This document shows, in pieces, positions 36,017-48,386 of a stretch of DNA of 64,000 bases (position 1 is the stretch's first letter; every line of letters begins with the position of its first letter). The notes below the pieces were generated by a model. The model was not told where the DNA came from and did no database searches. It worked only from the letters and a program-made list of their open reading frames with translations. Location of the stretch: the NCBI GenBank assembly GCA_033980235.1, contig CM067065.1, positions 29,266,655 through 29,330,654 of the forward strand, written 5' to 3'. This DNA is from Diadema setosum. Taxonomy: Eukaryota; Echinodermata; Echinoidea; Diadematoida; Diadematidae. The position numbers and the translations under genes were made by a program.

Positions 36017-36742
36017 TGCTGCCAGTGTCGATGGTTATGAGTTGCAGACCAGATAGGATAAGACGCAGAGCAAACTGAACCCTGAATATACAGTTTATCC
36101 CAAAGGCTGCGGGACAGATTCATTTCTTTCTCTCCATACTTTATTCAGTCAAGTATCGAAAGAGAGAGTAGGCATACTTGTTATCACGTGATATGCGGTT
36201 ATAATTTCTAATTGTCTGTGTGTGGCAAGCTAAATTTTGATAAAAGAGCAGGACAAAGTGTTTTTGTTTCTATCTTCTATTTGAAAAGACACGTTCTGTA
36301 TTAGTACTTTTAATGTACTAGAGTAAAATCCACTCAGCATAAGAAGTTCTACAAATAACAACAACAAAATATAAAATACTAAATAGTTCAAGTGTCTTCA
36401 TAGTACACTAAAATCGTGAGAAGGAAGTATCGCGATAGTGAAAAGAACTTTAACCCTTGACAGTTATTAACGCGTTGTGCGTCCAGGCAATTTGGGATGC
36501 AATCTCATTAGTAGTGCGGCCTTCACTGATTGCAAACTATCTCGTTTTAAATGGCCCGCTATTATTCAGTCTCACATTAAGGCTATACCTCACATGCCTT
36601 CAGAGGCTTGGATAGGCAGACAACAAACAACTGATGACAAAAGTGAAGAGACTAAAGGACATGATATTGACTGATCCAGACGACCAGAGGATTTTCAACA
36701 GAATAGACAATATTTACCATAACTGCTTTGTGTTCATGGGCA
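36017..36742. other. non-coding interval upstream of the pseudogene
   Basis: The first ~220 bp match the region upstream of the intact receptor, including a TATA-like word at 36085-36090 (minus). From about 36240 the sequence is private to unit B and shows no recognisable gene. Confidence 0.55.
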
Positions 36743-37711
36743 GATGCTGAAAGAGCCGACTATAAGCTTTACAATGATGTGTAACTCAATTCAAATGGAC
36801 TCCCCTTTCCTACCTAAATACTGGAAAGAAAGTACACACTCCGGAAAAGTGTGAACTCAGAAAAGAGGCACTGAAGTAGAAGGTCTATTCAAGAGCTTAA
36901 TCTTTACCAAGCCGTGCTAGCTGTGCCATGAAAGGGACAAAACACAGGTTAAACCACTGGAGCAACAACAACAAAGGGATTATCAAATTAAGCTGAAATT
37001 TAGCATGTTATATTCGCACATTCTGCCCATAATGAATGCTAAATTTCAAAGCAGTAGCTTCATCCTTTCAAAAAGTTATTAGACTTGAAAGTGAAGAGTG
37101 TGCAAAGGATTTCAAGACATGAAAAGCGGCCTCTAAGTCATACCAGATCATTGTACTCTTCCCCCCAAAGGGGTTGTGATAGGTTGTGTTAAGATACCAA
37201 ACTGCAGAATAATGTAGAAGAAGGATAGCTTTTTTTTTTCAGAAAATACACTTTTTATTCGCTTGTTCACTATACATCCAAAACGATGGCTGGATAGCCC
37301 ATATTCAGCTACGTTAAGCTGGTCTTCCATGGGGTCCAGCTGGATTTGAGGTGGAACCACTTCACTGGGTTTAACACTCTGAATGAATAAAGCGGGATCA
37401 TTTACGTTCATAAGTTGTTACTCTCTCATACACGGGATCTACATTTTATATCCTATCCGAGGGACAGAGTGTTTTGCCTCTTGCTAGAGGGGACGGTATG
37501 CTTACACACAACATTGCTCAGTCCAGACTCGGGTTCGAACCCGGGCCGCGTGATCGTGAGGCAGACGCGCTACCGACTGAGCCAACTCACCGCCCTACAA
37601 TTATGACAAACTCAAGATTGACTTGGTTGAACCATTTTATCTTTTTTTGAGTCCTCACTTAAAATCAAGGGTTGCGACTTTTTGTTTGTTTTGTGGTGCA
37701 CGGTCACATAT
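36743..37711 (+). mobile_element. 685-bp TIR element, copy 3, split by a SINE
   Basis: The left part (about 36743-37251) matches the family from TATAAGCTTTACAATGATGT onward but lacks the left terminus. The right part (about 37596-37711) resumes and ends in the right terminus (GTGGTGCACGGTCACATA). The SINE fills the gap. Confidence 0.8.
37252..37595 (-). mobile_element. tRNA-derived SINE
   Basis: On the minus strand the 5' end starts GGGCGGTGAGTTGGCTCAGT, with an A box (TGGCTCAGTCGGT, 37572-37584) and a B box (GGTTCGAACCC, 37531-37541). This is a tRNA-like RNA polymerase III promoter with the anticodon-loop word CTCACGA. About 250 bp of non-tRNA body follow, containing CCCCATGGAAGACCAGCTTA. 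It sits inside TIR-element copy 3. It is not a functional tRNA gene because the 3' acceptor half does not pair. Confidence 0.8.
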
Positions 37712-37738
37712 ATATGTAATAACATTATATGTATTTAT

Positions 37739-38090
37739 CTCTTTATGTGCCATGGTTAAAACCCCCCGTGTGCAATATCATTTATAGACACCAACAAAGT
37801 CATGCATAGAGAAAACGTTCTGAAATAACTTTTAAAGATTTCTGTGGAATTGTAGACGAAGTGAGCAAAGTTGTAGAGAAAATATCAAGCTTTGCATTGA
37901 TGTAAATTCTATGGCAAATGCATAACTGCTTTTCTCTCAAATGCCCAGTAACTACATTAACTGTAAATGTATGACTTTTGAACAGAAACTAGTCACAGAA
38001 ACTTAGAATTTGCAAGCAAATCCAATATAAAACACTGCTTGTTAGTCAATAACCACATAAAATGCAAGCTATAACATTCAAATGTTTTAA
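37739..38090 (-). mobile_element. fragment of the TTAA-flanked CTCTTTATG element
   Basis: It begins CTCTTTATGTGCCATGG and shares internal words (ACAGAAACTTAGAAT, AACCACATA, AATGCAAGC) with the reverse complement of 59485-59993. The other terminus was not found. Confidence 0.65.
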
Positions 38091-38354
38091 TATGTATTAT
38101 TCACACATTACTATTTTAGATGACAAACTTTTTGAATTTCACCCGGATGTTATACTACATATTAATCATATCGTACTCATAGGTATCTATATAATTGCGA
38201 GGGGGGAAAGGGTTTTTGCCGGCCATTTGCACGCCACTTTTTCGTTTAAGGAAGAGCCGAAGCGGTGGTAATGGTACCTGTGTGCTTAAACATCTATTAG
38301 GCATTATGTACTTTATTGTGTTCTGCATGCTTCAAAACAAATACCTAGAAATTT

Positions 38355-38640
38355 AGATTGTGTTTTGGGGTTACCTGATTGAAAGTTATAAGAATTTCAG
38401 GAAATGGCGGTCATTTTGAACGCCATCTTGGACTACGGTACATGTGTGCCTCAAGGTCTCTTAATATGTACTTTTTGAGTTCATCAACATTAAAAACATA
38501 TGTTCAGATATTAAAATTTTTGTATTTGGGTTCCCTTGCTGAAAAGTTAGAAGAATTTCAGGATATAGTGACCATATTGGACGCCGTCTTGGACTGCGGA
38601 AACCTCAAGGAGGATTTGTGAGGACTTTTAGTATGTTATT
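38355..38640. repeat. 161-bp tandem repeat (two units)
   Basis: AGAATTTCAGGA recurs at 38391 and 38552. Around it are matching words for 'ATTTTGAACGCCATCTTGGACT' and 'ATATTGGACGCCGTCTTGGACT', cited here only as landmarks. The 80-codon frame through both units is probably not coding. Confidence 0.75.
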
Positions 38641-38864
38641 CTAGACATATTTCTGGACCTATCCGGTGGGGAAAAAAAGTCGGCTTGTTACTTGATATGC
38701 CCTGGTGTAAGTTTATTTTGACCTAATAATGCTCTTTCTTATGGACTATTAAAGCTTTCCTTTCGGGTCCCTTATATTTCACATGTTATTGAAAATTGGC
38801 TTTTATGTAGATATACTCTGACATACTTATCAGTCATGAACAGCTTCATATCATTATTTGGTAT

Positions 38865-39130
38865 TTGGTTTGTTTGTTTGTTTGTTTGTTTGTTTTTTGT
38901 TGTTGTTTTGGGATTTTTGTGTTGTTGGGTTTTTTTTCCCTTTATTAGTACAATGATTGTCATATACAACATAGATGTCAAGTGTAATCCAAAAAAAAAA
39001 AAAAAAAAAGAACGTGCTGAAACTGTTCACCTTGTCTCGAGCATGAAGACCGGCGCAGTTTCATTGCTTCAATTCAATTCAATTCTTTTCAATTCAATTC
39101 GATTCAATCCAAATTCAATTCATGTGAGTT
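38865..39130. repeat. (TTTG)n, A-run and AATTC-type repeats
   Basis: TTTG units at about 38868-38895, a 19-20 nt A-run near 38990-39009 and TTCAATTCAATTC repeats at about 39067-39122. Confidence 0.8.
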
Positions 39131-41120
39131 TTTGATTAGTTGGCATTGCCTTCTGTAATCACCTTGAACCTAGGTCCAATACTTTTAGAAGTACTTAGAG
39201 TCACGTGACCAGCCATTATCATAAAATCATCTCTGTTGGTCAGACTGACATATAAACCTCCTGCATTTTATGTTGGTTATCGTTTTTCCCTTTGTTTCGG
39301 AAGAGAGGGAATTTGATTATCTAACGATACTCAATTTTTTTTTTATACTCCTGTCGTGCCTGTCGCACATGCCTAACCCCTGTAACAAGTTTACACCTCT
39401 TTTTTTACGCTAAATACCGCCAGAGGGCGTGTGTCTCCTGCTTCAGCGTAGGCCTACCACACATCTTGAAGACGTGCGAATCTTAAATCATGACACTGTG
39501 GAGATTGAGTACACAATATTCATATCATTTGAAAATACCGTAAGAAAAAGTGTTATCAAAAAGGGTGGGATTTGATGGCGTGATCACGTCTGTTACTGAA
39601 TTTTTCGTTTTGATAAACACTGTCTACGGGGTGTACAAAACGCTGCCATCATTAATATAATTAAGTTTCTCTATCAAACAAATTAACAGGATGGTGAAAA
39701 CTACTCTCAACATAAGCAAAAGTTTGGATTATAGGCACAAGAGGCCTATACTGTTATCTATTGTTTTCTTTGTTGTTATAGTCTTTATCATAAGCATCAT
39801 TATCAATTTCACCAAATTTGAATCAACATGTATTAATTACATTTCTCTTCATCTTTTCAGTTCATCTCACGTACTTCATGTCCAACAAAAAATATGTATT
39901 TGCTGTGTATAGTTGCATAACCATATATGATGATAATAATGTAATGAACACAGCTTATTTCTTGAATATCAACTTCTGGTTCTCTTTTCAAGCTACTTCG
40001 TTTAAGAATAGGACTGTCAGGAAGGTACGATGAATATAAAACACAGACATGCAAAATTTGAGTTTTCTGAAAAGAAAATGTTATGTATTTAATGTAGGAA
40101 CACAGACTATGCAAATCAGTAATTTCAACGAATTTCCACACACATGGGGATGAACGAGAATATTCAAAAACGCAAAACCTCTAACACGTCTAATGTGTTT
40201 TCCGAACATGTACAGTTTACACATTGATGTATCATATTATATTGTTTATATTGTTGAGCTTTCACTGGGCAAATAGAAATAATAAATTCATATTTCACTT
40301 TGCTACTTTCACAAAAAAGTAATACATATTAAGCCCAAATAAAACGATATATTTTACAGTAGTTATAAATAGGATTATTCAGTGGCAAACATTGGGGGGG
40401 GGGGAGGCAGACAATATAATTAAGAACATTATGAGCGGGAAGAATAATCGGGCTATGCAAAGACTGGATATTGTAACTGATTGACAAATTGCCCTACATC
40501 GACGTACGGCAATTTGTCAATTAACTGCAATAAAAACAATTCAACCCACGTGTGTTATAAATTTGAAAGACTGGATATTTCAACCGCACCCTTTATAACT
40601 TCTCTAATATCTCATGGCGGACCTGAATACAAAAGAACAAATAGAGAAAAAAAATCGTTTTGATATCTGTGTAATACCTTGAACAATTTCCATAGGCATT
40701 ACTGTATGTCGATTACTGTCTCGTGGAGTGAAAGAAAAGTTTGGCTTGTAATAATTATGTTTGCAGTATGAACTAATTTGTGATGTACATGAAAGAACAA
40801 CGAAAACAACTTGAATTTAAATACGGTAAGACTGTCAAACACGTCAGAATTAAAAATACATACATGCTAGGATGTCAAGGATATCATAAGTTCACATCCA
40901 AGTCACTAAAAATGCATCTAAACGTTACAAAATTTCAAAATTTACGCTGTCATTACAAAGATGAGTCATCTTGAGAAATACGTTCATAAAGGAACTTTTG
41001 CAATGCGCACCACTTGTCGCCAAGTTCTCCAAGAAATTGTTAAAACTTAACGATGAAAATACAAGGAAGTGTTAAAATTAAACGATGAAAAGACAAGAAA
41101 AGGCCAGCAAATTTGTTGGT

Positions 41121-42096
41121 GCTGCTTCTCCTTGTTTCATAAAAGCTTTTTGTTTTTTAAGTTACACACGACTTAGATATGGTAAGCCAATTGGCTTTCT
41201 TAATTATATCTAATTTTAAAAACTTAAGTTGTATTTTTCAGATGAAAATGATAATTCTTACATTTTAATGCATGTTTTTAAATTAAAAGTGTATTTTTGC
41301 CTGAGTGTAGATAAAATATTGACACACAGTCGTACTTTCTTAGAATGGTAGGGGGAAATGGGCACATATATTGGCACTTCATATTCCAGTCGTTCGTAAA
41401 GTCATGAGTAACTTGAAAAACATGTTTATGAAACCTGGCAATGGTTTGGCTATTTTGCATCCACTTTGCACCTAAAAATGGTTCGGAATTTGGAAATGAT
41501 GAATAAACAAATAAATAAATTAGAACAATTTCAAATTTATCGATTTGGTCGTCAATAGTTTTAACAGAGAATACCACAATTGCTTCCATTCATATACCTC
41601 TCCATCCCATATTAATGAATTCGCAGATTACAATACAGTGTATTAGACATACAAATGTAGTTCAATTAATTTCAGTTCAGTTCAGTTCACGTTATCTACT
41701 TCCGAACTCTCATTGAAAGGCAATGTAAGAAAAAAGGCAAAGCAAAACATAAGTTGGAGTCATAAATAAATTCACAAAATGGGTTATTTCAAATAGAAAG
41801 CGATAAAAAGAGACTTATATGGAAGTACCAGCTGAGGGAGGGCGTTGGCCTTTCCACCGTTGGATTCCAACTTCATATTTCCAGTAAGAGTGAAAATGCA
41901 CATCAGACAGAAAAGTAGGTAGGTAACATACTGCCGACCCCCCCCCCCCAAAAAAAAAGAAAAAAATATATTAATTTTATTATAAACAACCGGTGATACT
42001 CTTAGATTAGTCAATGGATGGACATAATTACATTTCATGAAACAAAGAATTCCAAGCACATAAGCCTCTAAAACTGGACATATATATCGGATGAAA
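41121..42096. other. non-coding interval
   Basis: No gene is recognised. The only frames are short and AT-rich. A C-run followed by an A-run lies near 41939-41965. Confidence 0.55.
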
Positions 42097-43430
42097 CCAG
42101 TGGTGTATCTAGGGGGGGGGGGGCAAGGGGGACACGGGCCCCGGGCGCCACTCCTTGGGGGGCGCCAAAAAACGGAAAAAAACGGAAAAAACACGAAAAA
42201 AAAACGAAGAAGAAAAAGATAAAAATAAGGGAAGAAGAAGAAGAAGAAGAAAAAAAAAAAGACTCGCCCGGACCAGGGGAGGGGGAGAAAACCAAATGAA
42301 ACAAGATAAAAACAAAACAATGACAATGTTTATTGTGTTCACACAAGAATTCCATGTTTTGTAAGCTGAAATTTTGGTTCGCTCGCTGCGCTCACTCGTC
42401 AAAATTTATATTCACATTATAAAAGAAGATAAGAACAAAACGTGATGAAGACGCGGACAAAATGACGATGTATATTGTGTTCACACATGTCATCGTTAGA
42501 AGGCAAAATGTTACACGGAGCAGCGGCTGCAATTTTATTTGTTTCGTTCTGAAGCGATCGTCCATTGGATCAAACGAGGGCGCCAAAGGTGTCGAACATA
42601 TGGGAGGGGGGGCGCAAAAAAAATCAAACAATATAAGAACAACACGTAATGATGACGCGGAAATATACAAATTTTGGCTCACTCGCTCGTACTCATTTAC
42701 AGTATTTTTTTCAAGTCCTCAGTTTGTTGGTATAAATCGTTATCTATAAGGCTGTCACTATATCTTGATTAGAATTGTAAAGTTCAATAAGCAAAAAATA
42801 ACAGGAATTCAATGTTTTTTTACGCTGAAATACAAAAATTTTCAGCTCTCTCGCTGCGCTCGCTCGCCAAAATTTATCAAAAAAAAGAAAAGAAAAGAAA
42901 TAAAGATAAGAACAAAACGTGATGATGACGCGGAAATATAGAAATTTCGGCTCACTCGCTCGTACTCATTTACAGATTTTTTTTTTTTTTGAAGTCCTCA
43001 GTTTGTTGGTATAAATCGTTATCTATAAGGCGGCCACTATATCTTGATTAGAATTGCAAGATTTAAAAAGGAAAAAATGACAAGATTTCCATGTTTTGTA
43101 AGATGAAATCCATACATTTTCGGCTCTCTCGCTGCGCTCGCTCGCCAAAATGTATCAAAAAAAAGATAAGAACAAAACGTGATGATGACGCGGAAATATC
43201 AAAATAAAAAATCGGCTCGTTCACCAAAATTTATGCAAATTCATTACATTTAAATCACCATCAAAAGACCCCTTTTAAGTGCTCTGGAAAAAAAGCACAT
43301 CATGTGGACTTTTTCTAAAGTCCCCACCGCGATTGGGTTGGGGTTGAACACTTTTTTTCAGAAATTAGGGGCGCAATGTTCGCGCTTGCCCCGGACGCCG
43401 TTTTCCCTCGATACGCCGCGGGATGCAACG
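42097..43430. mobile_element. poly-G-ended repeat element with internal tandem units
   Basis: The left end reads CCAGTGGTGTATCTAGGG then a long G-run and GGGCGCC. The right end, inverted, reads GCGGCGTATCGAGGG then GGCGTCCGGGGC, an imperfect inversion. Inside, GATAAGAACAAAACGTGATG-like words recur at about 42428, 42628, 42902 and 43163. Each lies near a CTCGCTGCGCTCGCTCG or CTCACTCGCTCGTACTC word. The open frames over the purine-rich stretch are low-complexity artefacts. Confidence 0.65.
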
Positions 43431-46313
43431 TATCTACGGAGAGATCAGTTTATTTTTATATATATATATTTTTAATAGCGTTCTATTGATATACATTTAT
43501 ATAGTATAATATACATCTCTTGTATATCTCTGTTTCAAATAAAGCAGTGATCAATTCTGAGTTAATATCTACACATACACGAAACAAATTGTAATTTACA
43601 AGTACCAAATATGGTAATTTGCTTCAGCTTATTAAAAAGAGGTCGAAACGGTATTGTATAGTGCAAATGTCTTATTGCATCTCACAATCTGTACTAAGAA
43701 TGTGTAAACACTATTAGAAAGCCATTTTCCAAATTGGCCACTCTTCAGGTAGAATATGTCTTCCCTCCATTCTCAAAGTATTCAACATCATTTAGTTAAT
43801 ATCTCGTATCTACCCTTCTGAATTCATTGTGTGTATAGTATATTTCGACATGTCGAATATGTATAATGCTTTTCTTCATGATGATTATGTTTTGAACACG
43901 TATGAAATATATGTACGTATATGCTCTAGGTTGAAATTAGATAAATTAAATGAAATAAAAGACGGGATGATAAACGTGGCAATGTAGTGCATTATAAATA
44001 TGCCAAAAAAAAAACAACAACAACATAAAGAATGGCTATGGTAATGCACCTGCTAAACAATGTAACAAATAATTCATAAAAACATCATCATGTTGCTGAG
44101 AATGGATTTACATTCAATTTGACCTCAAGAAACGAGTTGAACCATCGAATATATTTTTGCTATTTGTTTCCATATGAAGAATATTCTCGCATTGTTCTTA
44201 TTTTCTTGCTTTATTTTTCTTGCAAACACTGTTTTACAAGAGATCCTCGTATTGCATAAAACGATAAAGATACGGTTTAAAATTTCATATAACATTTGAA
44301 CATTTCAACTTTACAATCCATAACAATACGAAAAAATACGATACTAATGATAAGAATAGATTAAGGAAGAAAGAGTGCAAAATTGAATTTGATGTAAAAC
44401 GGAAATAGTTTATAAGAATTAAAAATGAAACGTTGTCTTACATACAAAATCATCTGTAATAGCAAGTAAAATGTCACAAATGACAAAAGGATCAATGGTT
44501 TGTGATCCATTGATTATGTAATACTTGTCCACATCCCCATCCGCCTCTATCTTTCCATAACACTTGCCGCAGCAAAGGGTTTGGGTTATATATAAATATA
44601 TGTACATGCGGGCGGCAAGAATCCATCAAAATGAAAAACAAAACAATACAAAACTTTTGTACATCTACACTGTTTCTTAAAAATGTTTCCAAACGAGACA
44701 GAAGTTTTGGACATGAACGGGCAATGTAATGAAATAATGTTCCTTGATACAAAAAAAAAAAAATCTTTATCCCATACATTCTGTACGTGACGTACACATA
44801 AGAAAAAAAAAGAATTGTTAGCAGCATACACGAGAGAACAATGTATCGATTTACTCAAAATAATTTTCTTTGAATATATAGGTGTGTAGTATTATTGATT
44901 TTAAACATCATTATGAAATGGTTGAACTTAATCTTTTTAGCACTGATTGCCAATTAAAGTTATCTTAAGATTACATACACTCAAGAACAATCAATTCTCA
45001 TATGACCAGTTTCAAACGATCTATTAATATTTTGATAAATTCCAGTAATGCCAGCAGCAGTAGCAAAAGGGAAATAGAAATATTTCAAAAATATATGAAA
45101 AGTAAACATTCTTGCTTTCTGAATCGTTTAATTTTTATACCACGTCATGTTTCATCTATATCAACTACAACAAGATAATTATGAAGTACTTTTCCTCATA
45201 GTCAACCAAGAAGATCTTTGAAAAAAAAAAATATTCATTCCATTTCTGCTATAATCCTTTGATTTAGAAAAGGGCTTAAACGTGATGTCGCATCTGGCAC
45301 TTCGGTTGGAGACATAACAAAAATGTTTATACTTTATCCAAAACTGCAAAATGACCAAGACATATTTAAAGAAAGACAGATGTTGATGTTCCAAATAGGT
45401 TACTTCTATTTCATGGCTCATCACCATGGAAAATATTGTGCAACTAAACGAACAGCTCTGATGTTGTTTCTTCTTCTTTTTTTTTTCTTTTTTTCCATCG
45501 GTGTAAATTACATCAGCTTACTATTCACATTACATCATCTGTTACACATTTCTAGAAAAGATGTATTGCCAACGAAATCAAATCCATCTGTTTGATTACG
45601 AAGCAACGTGCCAGAAGAAATACGATGAAGAATTTACTGCCCTTAACTTATTTTTGAAGGTTTTAATCATAATTTCTAAAAATGTTCATTATTTTAGTAA
45701 TTTTGAATAGGCTCCTAATTGACAAAAGAGAGGTCTTTGAAACCACGCGTTGTGTCTTCACGTCTTTCTATTAAGCTTGGCAAAATTTTAGGAAAAGTTT
45801 TCGTCCATGCGTACTTGTTGGCTTTAACGTTTCAACATGTTTCGTAGCCCCATGTTTTAGTGGGCATAATAATGACTACAAATCCTTTCATTATCTTGAA
45901 AAATAATTCTCTCTAATTGAATAAAAACATTTTACACAAAAACGGACACATGCTGCGTTTCCGAGGTATGTTATACTGACCAGTTAGCAATTCGACGTTC
46001 CTATTGTAGCATCAACATAATTGAAATGGTATTATTTAAACCAGAAGCAAAAGTGAAGTCTCTAAGTGCATTTTACTAAAGTTCACAGACATATTTGATT
46101 TGGAAAGCGCCTTAAGTGTAATGCTGTCCTGGAACATATATTATATCTGGAACATATATCTGGAACATATATTTTATCTTGTTTAAAGAATTTATTGTAA
46201 AAAAAAATGATGGTACTTTATGAAGTAGAAATGAAGAATGGAAAAGCCCAATCTTCACATCACCTACAAACAGAAAAAAAAAACTGCTGAAAGAACGAAT
46301 GTTATATATTCAA
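43431..46313. other. non-coding interval
   Basis: No gene is recognised in this AT-rich stretch. Frames such as those near 44492-44858 are short and overlapping, and lack any domain signature. Confidence 0.55.
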
Positions 46314-47339
46314 AACAGGCAATAAGCCGCCTAAATCTTAAACAGGGTCTCATCAAAGATTGGATGTGGGAAGTTTGCCCTGCACAGCAAAGCACGGCAC
46401 AGCACAGCACATTACTCCATCAGCACAGTAATGTAGTAATAGTTTGTTTCTTATATTAGAAAAAAAAAACAATTTTGCGTTTTCCCCTTTATTGTCTTTT
46501 ACCTAAAAAAAAAAAAAAAAATATTACGATATTTTGTACTTTCGTTGTAATTTAACATTGATTCTATTTTCTAGACGCGTCCCTTTGACAGTTAATGTAA
46601 ATCGAGATTTTCCCTTATATTCTTTACCTCACAAATTATAACGCTACTTTGGAATTCATTGTAGAATCTATTCTATTATATATATTATATTTATTAAATG
46701 ATATTCTTTTTAGGCACTAATGAAAATATTCTTTTATCGCTATATAATAATGTAAAGTGATAAGAAATGGAGGGGGGGGGGTATGTTAGTTCATAAACTG
46801 CTTATATAGGTATACTATATTCCGAACAGGTAATAGGCCGCATAAAGCGCAAATAGTGTAACGGTTTTATAACTATACATATATGATTAAGTATGGCGTT
46901 CAGTACTCTGTTGTTGTTATGTAAGCTAGGTAATATGCTCTGTGTGTTTCTGTTGTGTAAGCTAGGTAAACTACCAGCTCAGCGTCTTCTCTGTCTCTTC
47001 TCTTCTCTTCCCCTTAATTAGCTCGTCTTTTGTCTCTTATGTTGTTCTTTGTCTCTCGCCTCGTCTCCCTCTCTCCCTCCCTTATGTTGTTCTTTGTTCT
47101 CGTCCAGTCCCTCTCTCTCTCCCTCTCCTATGTTGTTCTTTGTTTGTAATCCGGTCCTCCTCTCTTCCCCTCTCCTATGTTGTTCTCTGCTCCCCGTCTA
47201 GTCTCTCTCTCTCTCTCTCCTCTTCTCCCTTCTTGTTCCTTGTTTCTTGTTTACGCTGGGTCTGGTGTGTCTAATTTGACCGTCTGCTTTGTAAACGTGA
47301 TTGACAGCTAGCCACACTGACGGTCACTGCCATGTCCAC

Positions 47340-47347
47340 TATAAATA
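47340..47347 (+). promoter_or_regulatory. LTR TATA box
   Basis: TATAAATA followed by a GC-rich step (GGGCAGGG), in the expected position within the solo LTR. Confidence 0.7.
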
Positions 47348-47584
47348 GGGCAGGGTTTCTCTTTGTTAGGCAGATTACACCGAGATTAGACTGAGACTGG
47401 GATAAGATTGAGCTACACAATGGGATAGGATTGGAATACGATTACTCTGAGATTGGGACAAGATTACTGTGAGTGAGATTACCGTGGGATTAGTGTCGGA
47501 CTTCGGCAGATCACAAGAATGGCAATGTTATACCGTGTACATGTATTGAACGTCACGTGGAGAAGGTGAGTGTCTTGTCGCCTT

Positions 47585-47590
47585 AATAAA
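47585..47590 (+). terminator. LTR polyadenylation signal
   Basis: AATAAA about 245 nt after the TATA box, followed by a GT-containing stretch (GTCATTGTGAACC). Confidence 0.65.
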
Positions 47591-48386
47591 GTCATTGTGA
47601 ACCGGAATCTTGAGTCTTAGTGCAGTCTGTCATGCTTCAACATCCACTCTACAGTCCGTGAGGCCCGCTACCAACCTCATCTATCACGGAATCTCAAAGG
47701 AACAATACATGTCTTCTCACACTTCTCCGACCCAGTACATCACACTCACAATCTCCTAATAACTATACCACATACGACTATGTTCCAAAGAGAGACCCCG
47801 TGACAATAGGGTATTATCAAAGATTAGATGTGGGAAGTTTGCCCTGCACAGCACAACACAGCACATCACTCACATCAGCACAGTATTAGAGTAATAGTTT
47901 GTTTGTTATATTCGAGAAAAAAAAACAATTTAGAGTGTTCCCCTTTATTCTCTTTTACCGCAAAAGTTATTACAATATTTTGTAATTCATTATTGACTGT
48001 ATTTTATAGAAACGCCCCGTTTACAGTTCTGAAAATTGAGAGTTTTCCCGTCAACCCCTTTTTACCTTACAAATTGTAACATTATTTTGGAATTCATTAT
48101 TTAATCTCTTTTATCATATAAACTATAATATACTAAAATATATTCTTTTAAGCCACTAATGAAATAATCTTCTAATCACAATATAATAATGTAGAGGTAA
48201 TAAGAATGTTGGTGTATGTTAAACTGCTTGTATAGGTATATCTGGAATCAAGTAATTTGCTTCATGGGCCTTTTTTAAAGATCATATTCATGGTCACATC
48301 AAAATTAACATTGCTAGCAGAAACATGTAACAGACATACACATTACACACAAATACATTGAAAACAAAGTCAATTATATATATTTC

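Larger units (their letters stand above)
30000..41120. repeat. segmental duplication unit B (partner 19105-27900)
   Basis: Colinear copy of unit A, enlarged by insertions: two 247-bp MITEs, a TIR-element fragment plus GC-rich MITE (31388-32139), and a block at about 36240-38860 holding another TIR element, a SINE and further repeats. It carries the inactivated receptor. Confidence 0.9.
46857..47805 (+). mobile_element. solo LTR, 949 bp
   Basis: It starts TGTAACGGTT and ends CCCCGTGACA, the TG...CA pattern of LTRs. ATAG lies directly outside both ends (46853-46856 and 47806-47809). A TATA box (TATAAATA, 47340-47347) and AATAAA (47585-47590) give a standard U3-R-U5 layout. U3 contains a CT-rich minisatellite (about 47035-47235) in which TATGTTGTTCTTTGT recurs every ~45 nt. 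No internal retrovirus-like sequence is present, so recombination has left a single LTR. Confidence 0.9.

Noticed and set aside
37498..37595. Possible tRNA-Val gene on the minus strand
   Set aside because: A and B boxes are good, but the acceptor stem and 3' half do not close and the sequence runs into a ~250-bp non-tRNA body, so it is the head of a SINE.
41784..42402. Three overlapping minus-strand frames up to 180 codons
   Set aside because: They span the purine-rich tract and G-run of a repeat element. The peptides are Phe/Ser/Pro low complexity.
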